Positions 16,344 through 24,724 of a stretch of DNA of 64,000 bases are shown piece after piece. The DNA is from Gemmatimonas sp. (GTDB taxonomy: Bacteria > Gemmatimonadota > Gemmatimonadetes > Gemmatimonadales > Gemmatimonadaceae): positions 1-64,000 of the forward strand of contig NZ_JANPLK010000080.1 of assembly GCF_031426495.1 (NCBI RefSeq), given 5' to 3'. The notes beneath the pieces were generated by a model that saw only the letters and a program-made list of their open reading frames with translations, was not told the origin of the DNA and did no database searches. Numbering within the stretch: position 1 is the stretch's first letter; every line of letters begins with the position of its first letter. The position numbers were made by a program, and so were the translations under genes.

Positions 16344-18656
16344 CTATTGGTCGAGCGCGCTCGTGATGATCTCGACGAGCGTGTCGATGGACATGGGTTT
16401 CTGCACCACCTCGACGACATTCGCCCCACGGGGGCCGTCGGGACTCACGTCGCGGCTGAAGCCGGTCATGAGTACCACGGGAACTGCGGGATAGCGCACG
16501 CGCAGCTCTTCGGCGAGGCGATCTCCCGACATGTTCGGCATGGACACGTCGGAGAGAATGAGATCGGGCCGGACGGTGCCCTGATCGAGCTGACGCAGGG
16601 CGTCCTCGCCATCGTGGCTCGTGACGACAGTATAGCCGCGCCGCTGCAACGCCTTCGCCAGCGCCCGCGCGAGGAACGGTTCGTCGTCGACCAGTAACAA
16701 CGTCCCGCCCGACGTGGAGATGATCGACGCTTCTGGTACGCGTGGCGTGGGCTCCCGATCAGCGAGCGGCAGTTCGATACGAAACGATGTGCCTTCGCCG
16801 AGCGCCGTATTCACTGAAATGGTGCCGCCGTGCGCCAGCACCGCCCCGTGCGCGACGGCCAAGCCCATGCCGTTGCCTTCGCCCATCGCCTTCGTGGTGA
16901 AAAACGGTTCGAAGATTCGACGTGCGGTCTCGGCCGACATGCCGATGCCATTATCCTGTACGGTCAGTACCGCGACCTGACGACCGGTGGCGTCGAATTC
17001 GGTGTGCAGCGTGACCGCAACCGCCGGCGAATGCGTTGCGCGCACCGCGTGCTCGGCGTTCACGCACAGATTGACCAGCATCTGTTGAAGTTCGCTGGCG
17101 TTCCCGGAAATGTTGACGGGCTCCTTCGGAAGGGCGACCTCGAGATGCACGCGCGTCGACATCGTCGAGCGTACCAGGCGGACACTCTCGACCGCGAGCG
17201 CGGTGAGGTCGAGTGCACCGTACGGCGTATCGGCCTGCCGACTGAAGGTCAAAATCTGTCGGATCAGTTCGCGGGCGCGCGTGCTCGCAATGCCGATGGA
17301 CTCGAGCTCGTCGACCACCGCGGCGGGCACGTTGGGTTCGCCGAGCGCCAGATCGACATTGGCCAGGACCACCGCGAGCATGTTGTTGAAATCGTGCGCG
17401 ATGCCACCGGCGAGTGCGCCCAACGACTCCATGCGCTCGCTCTGTTTGGCCTGCGCGGCCGAGGTCAGGCGCTCGGTCTGGTCTTCCACCGTTCCCACGA
17501 ACCCGGTGCACCGTTCGCTCTCCGTAACCGCCGCCAACCAGAGCCGAAACGCACGGTCTTCCTCACTCCCATGCACGCCGACGCGCCGTACACGGAACTC
17601 CGTGATCAGGTCGGTGCCGGCGCGACTCGCGCCCGCCAGTTCGTCGGACACGCGATCGCGATCTTCGGGATGCACGTGCACCAGAATGCCGCCAGTGCGT
17701 GACGCGTCGGTCGAGACCCCGAGCATCGACGCCAGTCTCTCGTTCACGTACTGAAACTGGCCGGTCGGGTCGGCCAGAAAGATGCCGAGCGATGACGCCG
17801 ACGCGAGCGTGCGAAAGCGCGACTCACTCACCCGCAGCGCGTCCTCGCTCACGATGCGCGCCGTGACATCGTGCGAGACCACCGACACCCCGTACACCTC
17901 ACCGGTTTGATCGAACATCGGGCTGACGGTATGGTCGCGCACATAGTCGATCCCGTCGAAGGTCGTGCGCGCCGATCCGTGCACGACCGTGCCCTGCAGC
18001 GCACCGTCGTACCACGATTTCCAGCGATCGCGCATCGTGGCATCGGTGCTAGCCACGAAGACGCTGTCCCCGATCTCTGGACGGCGATTCGTCATTTGCT
18101 CGATGACGGCGTTGAACGCCGCGTTGGCGCTCTGCAGCCGATACTCGCGGTCGACCACCCAGATCGGCGTCGGCGTGTTGTCGAGGACGGTGCGCAACCG
18201 GTTCCGCTCATTCACCAGCTCGCCGACCAGCCGCCGGTAGAACTCATCGGGCGCGGGCGCGATCGGTTGCGGCAGATGCGTGAGCGGCGGGGCGGGACTT
18301 CGTCGGCGCGGTGACAGATCCACCGCGTGGCCCATCCAATGGTCCGGCTGGTCGGGAATGAACGCGCACACCAGCAGCACTGGCACGCGCGACCCGTCCT
18401 TCCGGAAAAATTCCTTCTCGTAGGGCACCGTAAAGCCACCGCTGGCGGCGGCTTGCCGCATCTCGGCATCATCAAGGTGCAGAAACTCGGGCGGGGTCAA
18501 CGCGCGCCAATCGATGCGACCCGCCGCAAGCTCGTCCTGCGTGTACCCGATTATCCTCAGGAAGGCATCGTCAGCGGCCGTGATCTTCGCACCCGTGCCC
18601 CACATCACGCCCATCGGCGTATCGTATGCGCGTGACCCTGCGAACGGCGAACCCAT
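16344..18656 (-). CDS. PAS-containing hybrid histidine kinase
   Basis: About 770 residues from the ATG at 18656. Three PAS-like domains come first (GVMWGTGAKITAADDAFLRI; VLDNTPTPIWVVDREYRL; LASASSLGIFLADPTGQFQY). Next come a HisKA dimerisation domain with the phospho-His in GGIAHDFNNML, an ATPase domain (N box VNLCVNAEHA, G1 DNGIGM, G2 GMGLAVAHG), and a C-terminal receiver whose acceptor Asp is in LILSDVSMPNMSG and Lys in VVQKP. No membrane helix is seen, so it is a soluble sensor. No separate response regulator sits beside it; a phosphorelay partner must lie elsewhere. Confidence 0.9.
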   Translation of the reverse strand: MGSPFAGSRAYDTPMGVMWGTGAKITAADDAFLRIIGYTQDELAAGRIDWRALTPPEFLHLDDAEMRQAAASGGFTVPYEKEFFRKDGSRVPVLLVCAFIPDQPDHWMGHAVDLSPRRRSPAPPLTHLPQPIAPAPDEFYRRLVGELVNERNRLRTVLDNTPTPIWVVDREYRLQSANAAFNAVIEQMTNRRPEIGDSVFVASTDATMRDRWKSWYDGALQGTVVHGSARTTFDGIDYVRDHTVSPMFDQTGEVYGVSVVSHDVTARIVSEDALRVSESRFRTLASASSLGIFLADPTGQFQYVNERLASMLGVSTDASRTGGILVHVHPEDRDRVSDELAGASRAGTDLITEFRVRRVGVHGSEEDRAFRLWLAAVTESERCTGFVGTVEDQTERLTSAAQAKQSERMESLGALAGGIAHDFNNMLAVVLANVDLALGEPNVPAAVVDELESIGIASTRARELIRQILTFSRQADTPYGALDLTALAVESVRLVRSTMSTRVHLEVALPKEPVNISGNASELQQMLVNLCVNAEHAVRATHSPAVAVTLHTEFDATGRQVAVLTVQDNGIGMSAETARRIFEPFFTTKAMGEGNGMGLAVAHGAVLAHGGTISVNTALGEGTSFRIELPLADREPTPRVPEASIISTSGGTLLLVDDEPFLARALAKALQRRGYTVVTSHDGEDALRQLDQGTVRPDLILSDVSMPNMSGDRLAEELRVRYPAVPVVLMTGFSRDVSPDGPRGANVVEVVQKPMSIDTLVEIITSALDQ

Positions 18657-18738
18657 GACGGCAATCAGCTGAAGACAGGGAGGAGTAGACCTCCGTGCGT
18701 TCAGAGGCCCAGGCTGACTCAACCATAATCATACCGCT

Positions 18739-19644
18739 ATGACCGAAAGTATGCACGTTCCGGCGTCGCCCGGTCAGTACGCCCTGTCGCCGATCGTCGC
18801 TGGCGTGTGGCGCCTGGCCGATTGGACGTGGAGCGCGGCCGAACGGCTGACGTGGATGGAGGGGTGTCTCGATCTCGGTGTCACCAGTTTCGATCACGCC
18901 GACATCTACGGTGGCTATCGGGTGGAAGAGCTGTTCGGCGAGGCGTTGGCGTTGTCGCCGAGCGTGCGACAGCGCATGCAACTGGTGAGCAAGTGCGGCA
19001 TCCGGTTGCGCCATCCCGCGCGCCCGGCGCACCGGATCAAGCACTACGACAGCTCGGCGTTGCACATCATCGCGAGCGCCGAGGAATCGCTGCGCCTGCT
19101 GGGCACGGACTATCTGGATGTGCTGCTGTTGCATCGTCCCGATCCATTGATGGATGCCGACGAGGTGGCGCGAGCGTTCGACGAGCTGCGCACGTCGGGC
19201 AAGGTGCGGTACTTCGGCGTGTCGAACTTTACCCCGGCGCAATTCGACCTGCTGCAAAGTCGTACGCCACTGGTGACGAACCAGATCGAGCTGCATCCGC
19301 TGCATCGCACGCCGCTCACCGACGGCACACTCGATCACTGCCAACGGCGGCGCATCCGCCCCATGATCTGGTCGCCACTGGCCGGCGGCAAGTTGTTCAC
19401 CAGCGAAGACGTGGCGGCCCGCCGTGTGCGCGGCATGCTGCAGCAGATCGCCACCGGGCACGGGGTGAGTGCGGCCACGATCGCGTTCGCGTGGCTCCTG
19501 CGTCATCCGAGTCGCCCGATTCCCTTGGCGGGCTCCGGACGGTTGGAGGCCATGCGCGAAGCGGTGGCGGCGCTCACGGTGCGTCTGGATGCACAGGAGT
19601 GGACGGAGATCTACACGGCTGGCACGGGGATGGACGTGGCGTGA
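18739..19644 (+). CDS. Aldo/keto reductase (YdhF-like)
   Basis: 301 residues. The AKR catalytic tetrad is present: Asp in SFDHADIYGGY, Tyr in the same motif, Lys in LVSKCGI and His in LLLHRPDPLMD. The NADPH-binding end carries IPLAGSGRLEAM. The HRPDPLMDADEVARAFDEL run and SNFTPAQFDLLQSR match E. coli YdhF, an NADPH-dependent reductase of unknown physiological substrate. Divergent from the hybrid kinase; followed by palindromic element copy A. Confidence 0.9.
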   Translation: MTESMHVPASPGQYALSPIVAGVWRLADWTWSAAERLTWMEGCLDLGVTSFDHADIYGGYRVEELFGEALALSPSVRQRMQLVSKCGIRLRHPARPAHRIKHYDSSALHIIASAEESLRLLGTDYLDVLLLHRPDPLMDADEVARAFDELRTSGKVRYFGVSNFTPAQFDLLQSRTPLVTNQIELHPLHRTPLTDGTLDHCQRRRIRPMIWSPLAGGKLFTSEDVAARRVRGMLQQIATGHGVSAATIAFAWLLRHPSRPIPLAGSGRLEAMREAVAALTVRLDAQEWTEIYTAGTGMDVA

Positions 19645-19660
19645 TCGCGTGAGGACAGCG

Positions 19661-19840
19661 AACGGCAACGGCAACAGCGGGAACACGGATGAAAAGGGGA
19701 TATCTCGGATTACACAGATAAACAAAAGCCTTGAGGTGTTGCAGGAAGATCAACGATGCGAGACGTACACACGGCGCGGCTTATCTGTGCGATCGGTGTC
19801 ATCCCTCTAAGATCCGTGTTCCCGCTGTTGCCGTTGCCGG
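19661..19840. repeat. Palindromic intergenic element, copy A
   Basis: Left arm: ACGGCAACGGCAACAG then CGGGAACACGGAT and GGATTACACAGATAA. The right arm is its inverse: GGCTTATCTGTGCGATCGG, then ATCCGTGTTCCCGC and TGTTGCCGTTGCC. A unique centre of about 50 bp separates the arms. It lies between two convergent genes. Same design as copies B-E in this window. Confidence 0.85.
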
Positions 19841-19862
19841 CGCCGGTGCTGTTCGATGCGGC

Positions 19863-20696
19863 CTAGCGATTACCCCACGCTTGCAGGATCACGTCGAGAT
19901 CGAGATCAGGCGCCAGGAAGCAGCCGTGGCCGTGGCCGTGGAGCACGCGCATGGCGGCGTTGGGGACACGCGCCGACATGTAGGTGGCTTGCTCGACCGA
20001 TGCAATGAGGTGGTCCTCGTCGGCGGCGAGAAAAAGCGTCGGCACGCGGATCTCCTTCAGGTGGCGACGCAGGTCGTAGTGTGTGAGGATGCGCAGCCGG
20101 TTGATGTAGCCGAGTCGCGTGGTGGCGCGGGTGAGCAGGAGAAAACGGTTGATCTCGTCGCGGTGCGTGTGCGACGAATGCAGGCGCGAGGCGGTGAGCT
20201 GCCGGGCCATGCGCATCGTACCCCAGGGAACGACCCTGGCGGCGGTGATGGCCGCGTACAGCTTGAGCTTGGGCGTGATGCGCGAGAAAGAGTTGAGGAT
20301 CACGAGCGCACGGATGCGCGCCGGGTGTGCCAGCGCGAAGCTCATGGCGAGTGCGCCCCCGAACGATTCACCGACCACGATGGCGGGCGTTCCGTCGGGC
20401 ACGGCCTCGTCCAGATGGCGAACGATCTCGGCGACCAGCGTGTCCATACTGCGCGCATCATCGCGCAGTCGGAAGGTGATCACGCGGAAGCGGTGCGCGA
20501 GCAGGCGCGCCTGTCGGTAAAAGAGCAGACCCGTGCCGTCGAGACCGGGGATATAGATCAGTGGTGGCCCTTCGCCCTGAACGTGACAATGTTCAGGGTG
20601 GTGCGAGGCGGGATAAATGTCTCCGCGCTCGCTCACCGCCGCCTCTCCGGCTTTCTCATGCGAAACGCTCTGCGTAGGGCTCAATGATGGCGACAT
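19863..20696 (-). CDS. Alpha/beta-fold hydrolase
   Basis: Up to 277 residues. The fold is clear: oxyanion loop IYIPGLDGTG, nucleophile elbow GESFGGALA (Ser), acid in AADEDHLI and catalytic His in HGHGHGCF. No signal peptide is convincing. The ATG at 20696 would overlap the divergent gene's start by 13 bp; the GTG at 20636 (SERGDIYPASHH) leaves room for promoters and may be the real start. Esterase or lipase-type activity inferred; substrate unknown. Confidence 0.82.
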   Translation of the reverse strand: MSPSLSPTQSVSHEKAGEAAVSERGDIYPASHHPEHCHVQGEGPPLIYIPGLDGTGLLFYRQARLLAHRFRVITFRLRDDARSMDTLVAEIVRHLDEAVPDGTPAIVVGESFGGALAMSFALAHPARIRALVILNSFSRITPKLKLYAAITAARVVPWGTMRMARQLTASRLHSSHTHRDEINRFLLLTRATTRLGYINRLRILTHYDLRRHLKEIRVPTLFLAADEDHLIASVEQATYMSARVPNAAMRVLHGHGHGCFLAPDLDLDVILQAWGNR

Positions 20697-21394
20697 CGCG
20701 TGGTACGGCTCGGTTCCTCTGGGCCTCTGTGTCGGTGGTGTTCGTGGAAACGATCATCACCGGCCTCGCGCTCGCTCCCGCTGTGCTGTTCATACATTGG
20801 CAGTCCACGTGGCCGCTGTCCACATGGATTCGCCTGACGCTGGCGTCGCTCGCCTTCGCGCCAGTGTACCTCGTGTGCGCCATCTCGCTCATGGCGTACT
20901 CTGCGCTCGCCACCAGAGCCCTCGGCTGGCGCACGCCGGCCGACGTGGCGCTGCCGCTGCGGGACTTCAGCTGGCCCGTGCTCGACTGGGGGCGCTACCT
21001 GATGACCATCCACGTGGTGCGCGTGTTCGCCGGTCCGGCGTTCCGTTCGACCACGATCTGGAACTGGTACATGCGCCTCAACGGCGCACGCGTGGGCCGC
21101 GACGTGTGGGTAAACAGCCTCTCCCTGATGGACCACAACCTGCTCGAGTTCGCCGACGGCGTCGTGATCGGATCCGACGCCCACGTCTCAGGTCATGTGG
21201 TCGAACACGGCATCCTGAAAACGGCCCCCGTCCGACTCGGCCGGAATACGCTCATCGGCATCGGCAGCGTGATCGGCATCGGCGTCGAATCCGGAGACGG
21301 TGTGCAGGTCGGCGCGCTGAGTGTCGTGCCGAAATTCGCCACGCTCGACGCCGGTGGCGTGTATGTCGGCGTGCCGGTGGTACGACTGCACTGA
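20684..21394 (+). CDS. Membrane protein with left-handed beta-helix (acyltransferase-like)
   Basis: 236 residues. Two to three membrane helices occupy residues 10-75 (VFVETIITGLALAPAVLFI; LASLAFAPVYLVCAISLMA). The C-terminal half is a hexapeptide-repeat beta-helix (GARVGRDVWVNS, FADGVVIGSDAHVS, LGRNTLIGIGSVIGIG). This layout resembles the C-terminal membrane/hexapeptide part of NRPS-like carboxyl-modifying or transport proteins. A transferase or scaffold role is possible; no catalytic His can be assigned with certainty. Confidence 0.6.
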   Translation: MMATSRGTARFLWASVSVVFVETIITGLALAPAVLFIHWQSTWPLSTWIRLTLASLAFAPVYLVCAISLMAYSALATRALGWRTPADVALPLRDFSWPVLDWGRYLMTIHVVRVFAGPAFRSTTIWNWYMRLNGARVGRDVWVNSLSLMDHNLLEFADGVVIGSDAHVSGHVVEHGILKTAPVRLGRNTLIGIGSVIGIGVESGDGVQVGALSVVPKFATLDAGGVYVGVPVVRLH

Positions 21395-21398
21395 CGGG

Positions 21399-21562
21399 CC
21401 GCAGCAGTAACGGCAACGGCAACAGCAACGGCTGGAACACGGAGGGAACGGATCTCACTGATGACACAGATAAGCAAACAGCGCGGTTCGTTTATCTGTG
21501 ATATCGGTGCAATCCGCCTACTCCGTGTTCCGGCTGTTGCTTTGGCGGTTGCTCCTCTGCGG
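21399..21562. repeat. Palindromic intergenic element, copy B
   Basis: Left end CCGCAGCAGTAACGGCAACG, then GGAACACGGAG and ACACAGATAAGC. The mirrored right side has GTTTATCTGTGATATCGG, CTCCGTGTTCCGGCTGTTGC and ends CTCTGCGG, pairing with the left CCGCAG. It is more diverged than copy A and has a very short centre. It lies between two genes on the same strand. Confidence 0.8.
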
Positions 21563-21651
21563 TCGTTCAACCGTTGCCGTCTGGCACACCATGTGCCTGT
21601 CAGTCAAATTCCTGACAGCGCACGTCACCCCGCCCCTTCAAATCCGGACCA

Positions 21652-22569
21652 ATGGCTGCTTCCAGTCTGCTCGCCCTGATCGATGACATCTCGACGCTGC
21701 TCGACGACGTCGCGGTGCTCACCAAGGTGGCGGCCACGAAAACCGCCGGGGTGATGGGCGACGACTTGGCACTGAATGCGGAGCAGGTATCGGGGGTGAA
21801 CGTCGACCGCGAGTTGCCCGTCGTGTGGGCGGTGGCCAAGGGGTCGTTCGTGAACAAGCTCATCCTCGTACCGGCGGCGCTGCTGATCAGCGCATTCGTG
21901 CCGGTCGCGATCATGCCGTTAATGATCATCGGCGGTCTGTTCCTCTGCTTCGAAGGCGTGGAGAAGCTCGCGCACAAGTATCTCCACCATGATGACGAGC
22001 TGAAGTCGGGCGAACTGTTGAAGGCCGTGGCCGATCCGTCGGTGGACTTGGTGGCCTTCGAGCAGGACAAGGTGAAGGGCGCCGTACGTACCGACTTCGT
22101 GTTGTCCGCCGAGATCGTCGTCATTACCCTCGGCACCATGGCCGCCGCCCCGCTCATGCAACAGGTGGTGGCGCTCAGTGCCGTTGGGATCGGCGCAACG
22201 GTGCTCGTGTACGGATTGGTGGCCGGCATCGTCAAGCTGGACGACCTCGGGCTCGCGCTACACCGCCGAACGGATGCGACCGCCCGTGCGCTGGGTGCGT
22301 TCATCCTGCGCGCGGCGCCGCTGCTCATGAAGAGCCTCTCGGTGCTGGGTACGGCGGCGATGTTCACCGTGGGTGGCAGCATCATCGCGCACGGGGTGCC
22401 GTTTATTGAGCATTTTGTGGAAGGGGTGGGCCACTCGCTGACCGAACGCAGCGCCGTACTCGCGTTCATGGCCACCACGGTGATCGATGCCTTGGTCGGA
22501 CTCGTGTCCGGTGCGATTGCCGTGATGCTATTCACACTCGGGAAGAAGATGTTCGGGAAGGGGAAGTAG
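21652..22569 (+). CDS. yedI: DUF808 (YedI-like) membrane protein
   Basis: 305 residues. The start SSLLALIDDISTLLDDVAVL and the following KVAATKTAGVMGDDLALNAE are the strongly conserved DUF808/YedI signature. Further family blocks include GLFLCFEGVEKLAHKYLH. About five to six membrane helices. YedI proteins are inner-membrane proteins of unknown function. Stands alone, starting about 90 bp after palindromic element copy B. Confidence 0.9.
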   Translation: MAASSLLALIDDISTLLDDVAVLTKVAATKTAGVMGDDLALNAEQVSGVNVDRELPVVWAVAKGSFVNKLILVPAALLISAFVPVAIMPLMIIGGLFLCFEGVEKLAHKYLHHDDELKSGELLKAVADPSVDLVAFEQDKVKGAVRTDFVLSAEIVVITLGTMAAAPLMQQVVALSAVGIGATVLVYGLVAGIVKLDDLGLALHRRTDATARALGAFILRAAPLLMKSLSVLGTAAMFTVGGSIIAHGVPFIEHFVEGVGHSLTERSAVLAFMATTVIDALVGLVSGAIAVMLFTLGKKMFGKGK

Positions 22570-22602
22570 CGCCGAAGCGCAGGCGGTTGCACGTTCATCC
22601 GC

Positions 22603-24168
22603 ATGCGACTCTCCCTCCTGTTCAGCCTCGCGCTGGCGTCGGTCTCGACGTCCGTATCGGCGCAGCAAGCTCCCCTTGGCGGATGGCCACAGCATTCGCG
22701 CGCGCGACCTACGCCAAAGCTCGTGACGCCGGGTGCCGGTTCCTTCACGCCGCCACCGTCCGATGCCATTGTGCTGTTCAGCGGCACCTCGCTCGCGCTC
22801 TGGACACAGAACGACGGCAGCTCGGCCAAGTGGCGCATTGTCGACGGCGCGTTCGAAGTGGCGCCGGGTACGGGTGGCATCATGTCGCGCGATTCGGTCG
22901 GTGATGTGCAGCTGCACATCGAGTGGATGTCACCGTCCCCGGCGCGCGGCAGCGATCAGGATCGCGGCAATAGCGGCGTGTTCTTTGGCGGCGGCCGCTA
23001 CGAAGTGCAGGTGCTCGATTCGTATCGCAATCCGACGTACGCCGACGGTCAAGCGGCGTCGCTGTACGGGCAGTATCCGCCGCTCGTGAACGCCAGTCGC
23101 GCGCCCGGCGAGTGGCAGAGTTACGACATCACGTACCGTCGTCCGCGCTTCTCGGCCGCCAATCGGTTGCTCTCGCCGGCGATGATCTCGGTGCTGCACA
23201 ACGGGGTGCTGGTGCAGGATCATCGTGAACTGATCGGGCCCACCGCCAACGGCTCGCGTCCGCCGTATGAGGCGCATCCCGACCGCTTGCCGATCGCACT
23301 GCAGGATCACGAACATCCGGTGCGCTTCCGCAACATCTGGTATCGCTCGCTCGAAGCGCTACCGGGCGAGTCGGTGCAGTATCGTTCGCCCGAAGGCGAG
23401 GTGTATCGCTCGATGGCGACGACGCGTGAGGTGGCAGACGCAAAGGAGCAGCTCGAGAGCGACCGCACACATCTGCCGCGCTATATCACGCTCGGTGTGG
23501 CGCAGTCGAATGTGCGACAGTTCCGCGAAGCCATCGTGACGTTCACCCGCGGACTGGCCGCCGTTCCCAACGACGGCACGGCGCAGTCGAAGCGCGATCG
23601 CGCGATGCTGCTGCGGTGGCGTGGACATCGCTTCTTGTCGGTACGCGAGTTCGCCAAGGCCGATGCCGATCTCACCGCTGGCTATGCGCTCGACAGCACC
23701 AATTACGGGATTCTGTTTCACCTCGGGGTGTTGCGCTATCTGCAAGGCAACTTCGCGCAGGCCGCCTCACTGTTTGCGAAAGCGCAGCCGCGCGCGCCCG
23801 ATGGTGGTGAACTGACCGGGAGCACCGACTGGTTGTGGCTCTCGCTGTCGCGCGCCGGTCGTGCCGCCGAAGCCACCGCCATGCTGGCGCGAAAGCCCGA
23901 TTCACTCGCTGCGCCACCGGGCTACGCCTACGCGTCGCGACTGCGGCTGTATCGTGGTGCCGTCACCCCCGATCAACTGTTCACACCGGCCGACACCGCC
24001 GACGTGCAGATCGCGACGCTCAGCTACGGCCTCGGCACCTGGTATCTCGTGAAGGGCGATACCGTCCGCGCACGTGGCTCCTTCGAACGGGCCATGCAGG
24101 GCGGTGGATGGCCCGGCTTCGCCTTCATGGCCGCCGAAGTCGAACTGCGCCGGCTCAAGAAGCGGTAG
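22603..24168 (+). CDS. Exported DUF1080 (3-keto-disaccharide hydrolase-like) protein with TPRs
   Basis: 521 residues with a signal peptide (ending SVSAQ). Residues ~60-255 form a DUF1080 concanavalin-type domain: IVLFSGTSLALWTQNDG, GGIMSRDSVGDVQLHIEW, GNSGVFFGGGRYEVQVLDS and VRFRNIWYRSLE. The remaining ~250 residues are TPR-like helices (REAIVTFTRGLAAVPND; GILFHLGVLRYLQGNFAQA). DUF1080 domains bind or cleave sugars in polysaccharide breakdown; the TPR tail suggests interaction with other proteins. It starts 33 bp after the DUF808 gene. Confidence 0.85.
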   Translation: MRLSLLFSLALASVSTSVSAQQAPLGGWPQHSRARPTPKLVTPGAGSFTPPPSDAIVLFSGTSLALWTQNDGSSAKWRIVDGAFEVAPGTGGIMSRDSVGDVQLHIEWMSPSPARGSDQDRGNSGVFFGGGRYEVQVLDSYRNPTYADGQAASLYGQYPPLVNASRAPGEWQSYDITYRRPRFSAANRLLSPAMISVLHNGVLVQDHRELIGPTANGSRPPYEAHPDRLPIALQDHEHPVRFRNIWYRSLEALPGESVQYRSPEGEVYRSMATTREVADAKEQLESDRTHLPRYITLGVAQSNVRQFREAIVTFTRGLAAVPNDGTAQSKRDRAMLLRWRGHRFLSVREFAKADADLTAGYALDSTNYGILFHLGVLRYLQGNFAQAASLFAKAQPRAPDGGELTGSTDWLWLSLSRAGRAAEATAMLARKPDSLAAPPGYAYASRLRLYRGAVTPDQLFTPADTADVQIATLSYGLGTWYLVKGDTVRARGSFERAMQGGGWPGFAFMAAEVELRRLKKR

Positions 24169-24334
24169 AACCGCGCGCAGGTTTAGGGGTCGTGGGGGGC
24201 AGGGGATCGTCGCGATCCACTGCCCCCCAATCGCGTTTCGGCGCGCCGCGTTTCGGACCGTCATGTGGCTTCTCCTTGGTGACCGGCTTGGCCGGAAGCC
24301 GCTTGCGCCCCGTTCCTCCTTTGCCGCCTTTCAT
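24155..24334 (-). CDS. Small basic hypothetical protein
   Basis: 59 residues, read directly from the sequence. It starts MKGGKGGTGRKRLPAKPVTK and is rich in Lys, Arg, Gly and Pro throughout, ending with PPTTPKPARGSTAS. The ATG at 24334 lies three bases after the stop of the HhH gene, so it would be the second gene of that operon. It overlaps the 3' end of the convergent DUF1080 gene by 14 bp. The composition could reflect a real nucleic-acid-binding peptide or simply an open frame in GC-rich DNA. No family recognised. Confidence 0.4.
   Translation of the reverse strand: MKGGKGGTGRKRLPAKPVTKEKPHDGPKRGAPKRDWGAVDRDDPLPPTTPKPARGSTAS
24194..24228. terminator. Strong hairpin between convergent genes
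   Basis: GGGGGGCAG (24194-24202) pairs with CTGCCCCCC (24220-24228), and the interior GGATCG/CGATCC extends the stem. There is no T-tract on either side. It sits just beyond the DUF1080 stop on the plus strand and inside the small minus-strand frame. Likely a bidirectional transcription barrier or RNA-stability hairpin. Confidence 0.45.
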
Positions 24335-24337
24335 CGC

Positions 24338-24670
24338 CTACTGCTTCGCGATGATGCGGTCCTTGATCTTCGCGTATAGCACGGCGGAGAGAATCTTCTT
24401 CGACACGAGATCGTTCTTCGCCTTGTACGGACGGCCGCCGATGATCTTGGCGGCATACGCGTCACCGATGCCGGGAATGCCCTTGAGCACGTCGGCGCTG
24501 GCGCTGTTGATGTCGATCAAGCCAGACGCGGCGGCCACCGCAGCGGCCTTCGGTGCGGCCACGGCGGCCGGCTTGGCCGACGGCATCGCAGACGGCTTCG
24601 CCACCTGCGCGTGAACTGCCATCGGCGTGGCGAAGGCGAGAGCGAGGCAGAACGAGCGAAGCAGGCGCAT
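24338..24670 (-). CDS. Exported helix-hairpin-helix (ComEA-like) protein
   Basis: 110 residues. Signal peptide (MRLLRSFCLALAFATPMAVH, cleaved near HAQ), then a Pro/Ala/Lys linker, then an HhH motif (LIDINSASADVLKGIPGIG followed by DAYAAKIIGGRPYKAKNDLV). The HhH part matches ComEA, which binds incoming double-stranded DNA in the periplasm during transformation. It lacks ComEA's membrane-anchoring domain, so it is a secreted short form. The role in DNA uptake is inferred; no other competence genes are in the window. Confidence 0.82.
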   Translation of the reverse strand: MRLLRSFCLALAFATPMAVHAQVAKPSAMPSAKPAAVAAPKAAAVAAASGLIDINSASADVLKGIPGIGDAYAAKIIGGRPYKAKNDLVSKKILSAVLYAKIKDRIIAKQ

Positions 24671-24724
24671 GAGCGAATCCGGCCGGAGGATGAGCGTGAA
24701 AAGTTTGTGCGTACTTCGCGTATT

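Noticed and set aside
20684..20696. True overlap of two divergent starts
   Set aside because: A GTG at 20636 gives the minus-strand hydrolase a start that avoids the overlap, so the overlap is probably an annotation artefact.
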